Of a stretch of DNA of 64,000 nt, positions 63,314 through 64,000 are shown piece by piece (position 1 is the first letter of the stretch; the number at the start of each line of letters is the position of its first letter). The notes under the pieces are model-generated. The model made no database searches. It saw only the letters and a program-made list of their open reading frames with translations, and had not been told where the DNA came from. The DNA lies in contig OZ220680.1 in assembly GCA_965116345.1 (NCBI GenBank), positions 2,170,001-2,234,000 on the forward strand, given 5' to 3'. The translations under genes were made by a program, and so were the position numbers. The stretch is from VXYL01 sp965116345 (GTDB taxonomy: Bacteria; Pseudomonadota; Gammaproteobacteria; Pseudomonadales; Azotimanducaceae).

Positions 63314-64000
63314 TCAGACAACCATCCCGCTGCCGCCTCGGCGCGGGTCGCCGACGGCAATGAAACGACCTTCGCGCTCGCCCGCCACGTGGACGCCGCC
63401 GAAGAACAGGTTGACCCGGCCCCAGTGCTCCACATCGTCGAAGGCGTCTTCAAGGACGGCCACGGTTTCGGCCGGGAAGTCCCCTTCCAGGCTCAGGTGT
63501 TCTCCCTCGACGTGCAGTCGCGGCGCCACCACTGCGGCTTCGGGGGACAGCTCCGCGCGTACGAGGTGGTCGATGGCCTGGACGACAGCGCTGCGAATCC
63601 GGTTCGAACCTCCGGTACCTAAGACGAGGCGTTCACCGGGCCGCTCGACCAGCGTCGGCGCCATCATCGACGCGAGACGCGTGCCTGGTGTCCAGGCATG
63701 GAAGCCGTCGGGATTGATGTCCTCCTCGCCAAGCATGTTGTTCAGCACGATTCCGGTACCCGGAATCAGGCGACCGCAGCCTTCGCCGTTGGACACCGTC
63801 ATACTGGCCAGGTTGCCCTCGCTGTCCGCCACGCTCATGTGCGTCGTACCCCGCCGCGACCGGGCGCGGCCAAGCATCTCCCGCCGATAGCGGGCGACGA
63901 GCTCGGGATCGAACGGTGCCGCGGTGCCCGCCTCGAGACGGGCCTGGTTGGTCAAACGCATGGCGTGGGCGAGGTTCGCGATGCGCTGCGTCTCGTCCAC
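63314..64000 (-). CDS. Gamma-glutamyltransferase, C-terminal part (runs off the window)
   Basis: The 228 visible residues are the 3' half of a gamma-glutamyltransferase. The autoprocessing and catalytic Thr lies in SRRGTTHMSVADSEGN, and the substrate region GEGCGRLIPGTGIVLNNMLG follows. The glycine-rich VLGTGGSNRIRSAVVQAID is the second active-site motif, and the C-terminus EGRFIAVGDPRRGGSGMVV is the usual end. The enzyme transfers or hydrolyses gamma-glutamyl groups such as those of glutathione. It overlaps no other gene and is convergent with the second receptor. Confidence 0.93.
   Translation of the reverse strand: MDETQRIANLAHAMRLTNQARLEAGTAAPFDPELVARYRREMLGRARSRRGTTHMSVADSEGNLASMTVSNGEGCGRLIPGTGIVLNNMLGEEDINPDGFHAWTPGTRLASMMAPTLVERPGERLVLGTGGSNRIRSAVVQAIDHLVRAELSPEAAVVAPRLHVEGEHLSLEGDFPAETVAVLEDAFDDVEHWGRVNLFFGGVHVAGEREGRFIAVGDPRRGGSGMVV

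Overview
The window is GC-rich, gene-dense bacterial chromosome with no complete rRNA, tRNA or CRISPR array. Several gene orders point to a gammaproteobacterium: polA beside a DUF2782 gene, with engB, a cytochrome c4 gene and dsbA nearby; dprA, def-fmt, tsaC and aroE in one region; and an 886-residue homodimeric-type aceE. Many phytanoyl-CoA dioxygenase (PhyH) proteins, large TonB-dependent receptors, a sulfatase and sugar-catabolism genes suggest an uncultured marine or host-associated heterotroph. The lineage is inferred from gene order and recalled families, not from a search.

1-15.6 kb is an accessory catabolic zone. It has four PhyH oxygenases (one fused to HEAT repeats), a four-gene operon (serine hydrolase, HpcH/HpaI aldolase, GNAT, membrane protein), an Eis-like acetyltransferase, rsgA-arfB, an SDR dehydrogenase and a broken ECF sigma-factor gene. 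15.6-18.2 kb is a BlaI repressor / M56 protease-TonB / TonB module with a clear inverted-repeat operator. 18.3-23.4 kb carries a lone aceE divergent from a PQQ dehydrogenase-cytochrome c lipoprotein.

23.8-27.7 kb looks like a zinc-uptake locus: a His-rich ZnuD-like receptor, a His-rich small protein, a MerC-like membrane protein and a Zur-type regulator around a Zur-box-like palindrome. 27.7-32.4 kb has an orphan coding remnant, a cyclase-family hydrolase, xylA and xylB. 32.4-39.2 kb is the housekeeping dsbA / cytochrome c4 / engB / DUF3667 / polA / DUF2782 cluster.

39.2-45.8 kb is a long minus-strand series purE-tsaC-aroE-surf1-ctaA-sco1-egtB-egtD (purine synthesis, tRNA modification, shikimate, cytochrome oxidase assembly, ergothioneine). 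Its last gene ends inside a small IS5-like miniature element. 46.0-49 kb is a decayed defence-type patch (HNH and GmrSD fragments joined head to head) plus an AbrB/Doc toxin-antitoxin pair. 48.9-55 kb holds dprA, a tRNA-3'-end-like scrap, an NCS2 permease with an extra C-terminal domain, a NERD/UvrD helicase, def and fmt. 55-64 kb has a small membrane protein, a sulfatase, two giant TonB-dependent receptors and the 3' part of a gamma-glutamyltransferase gene.

Notable features are a PolA that has lost most proofreading residues, egtB and egtD lying in one frame separated by a single TGA with no start codon after it, the BlaI/M56/TonB module, the zinc locus, the permease fusion, and several scars of gene loss.
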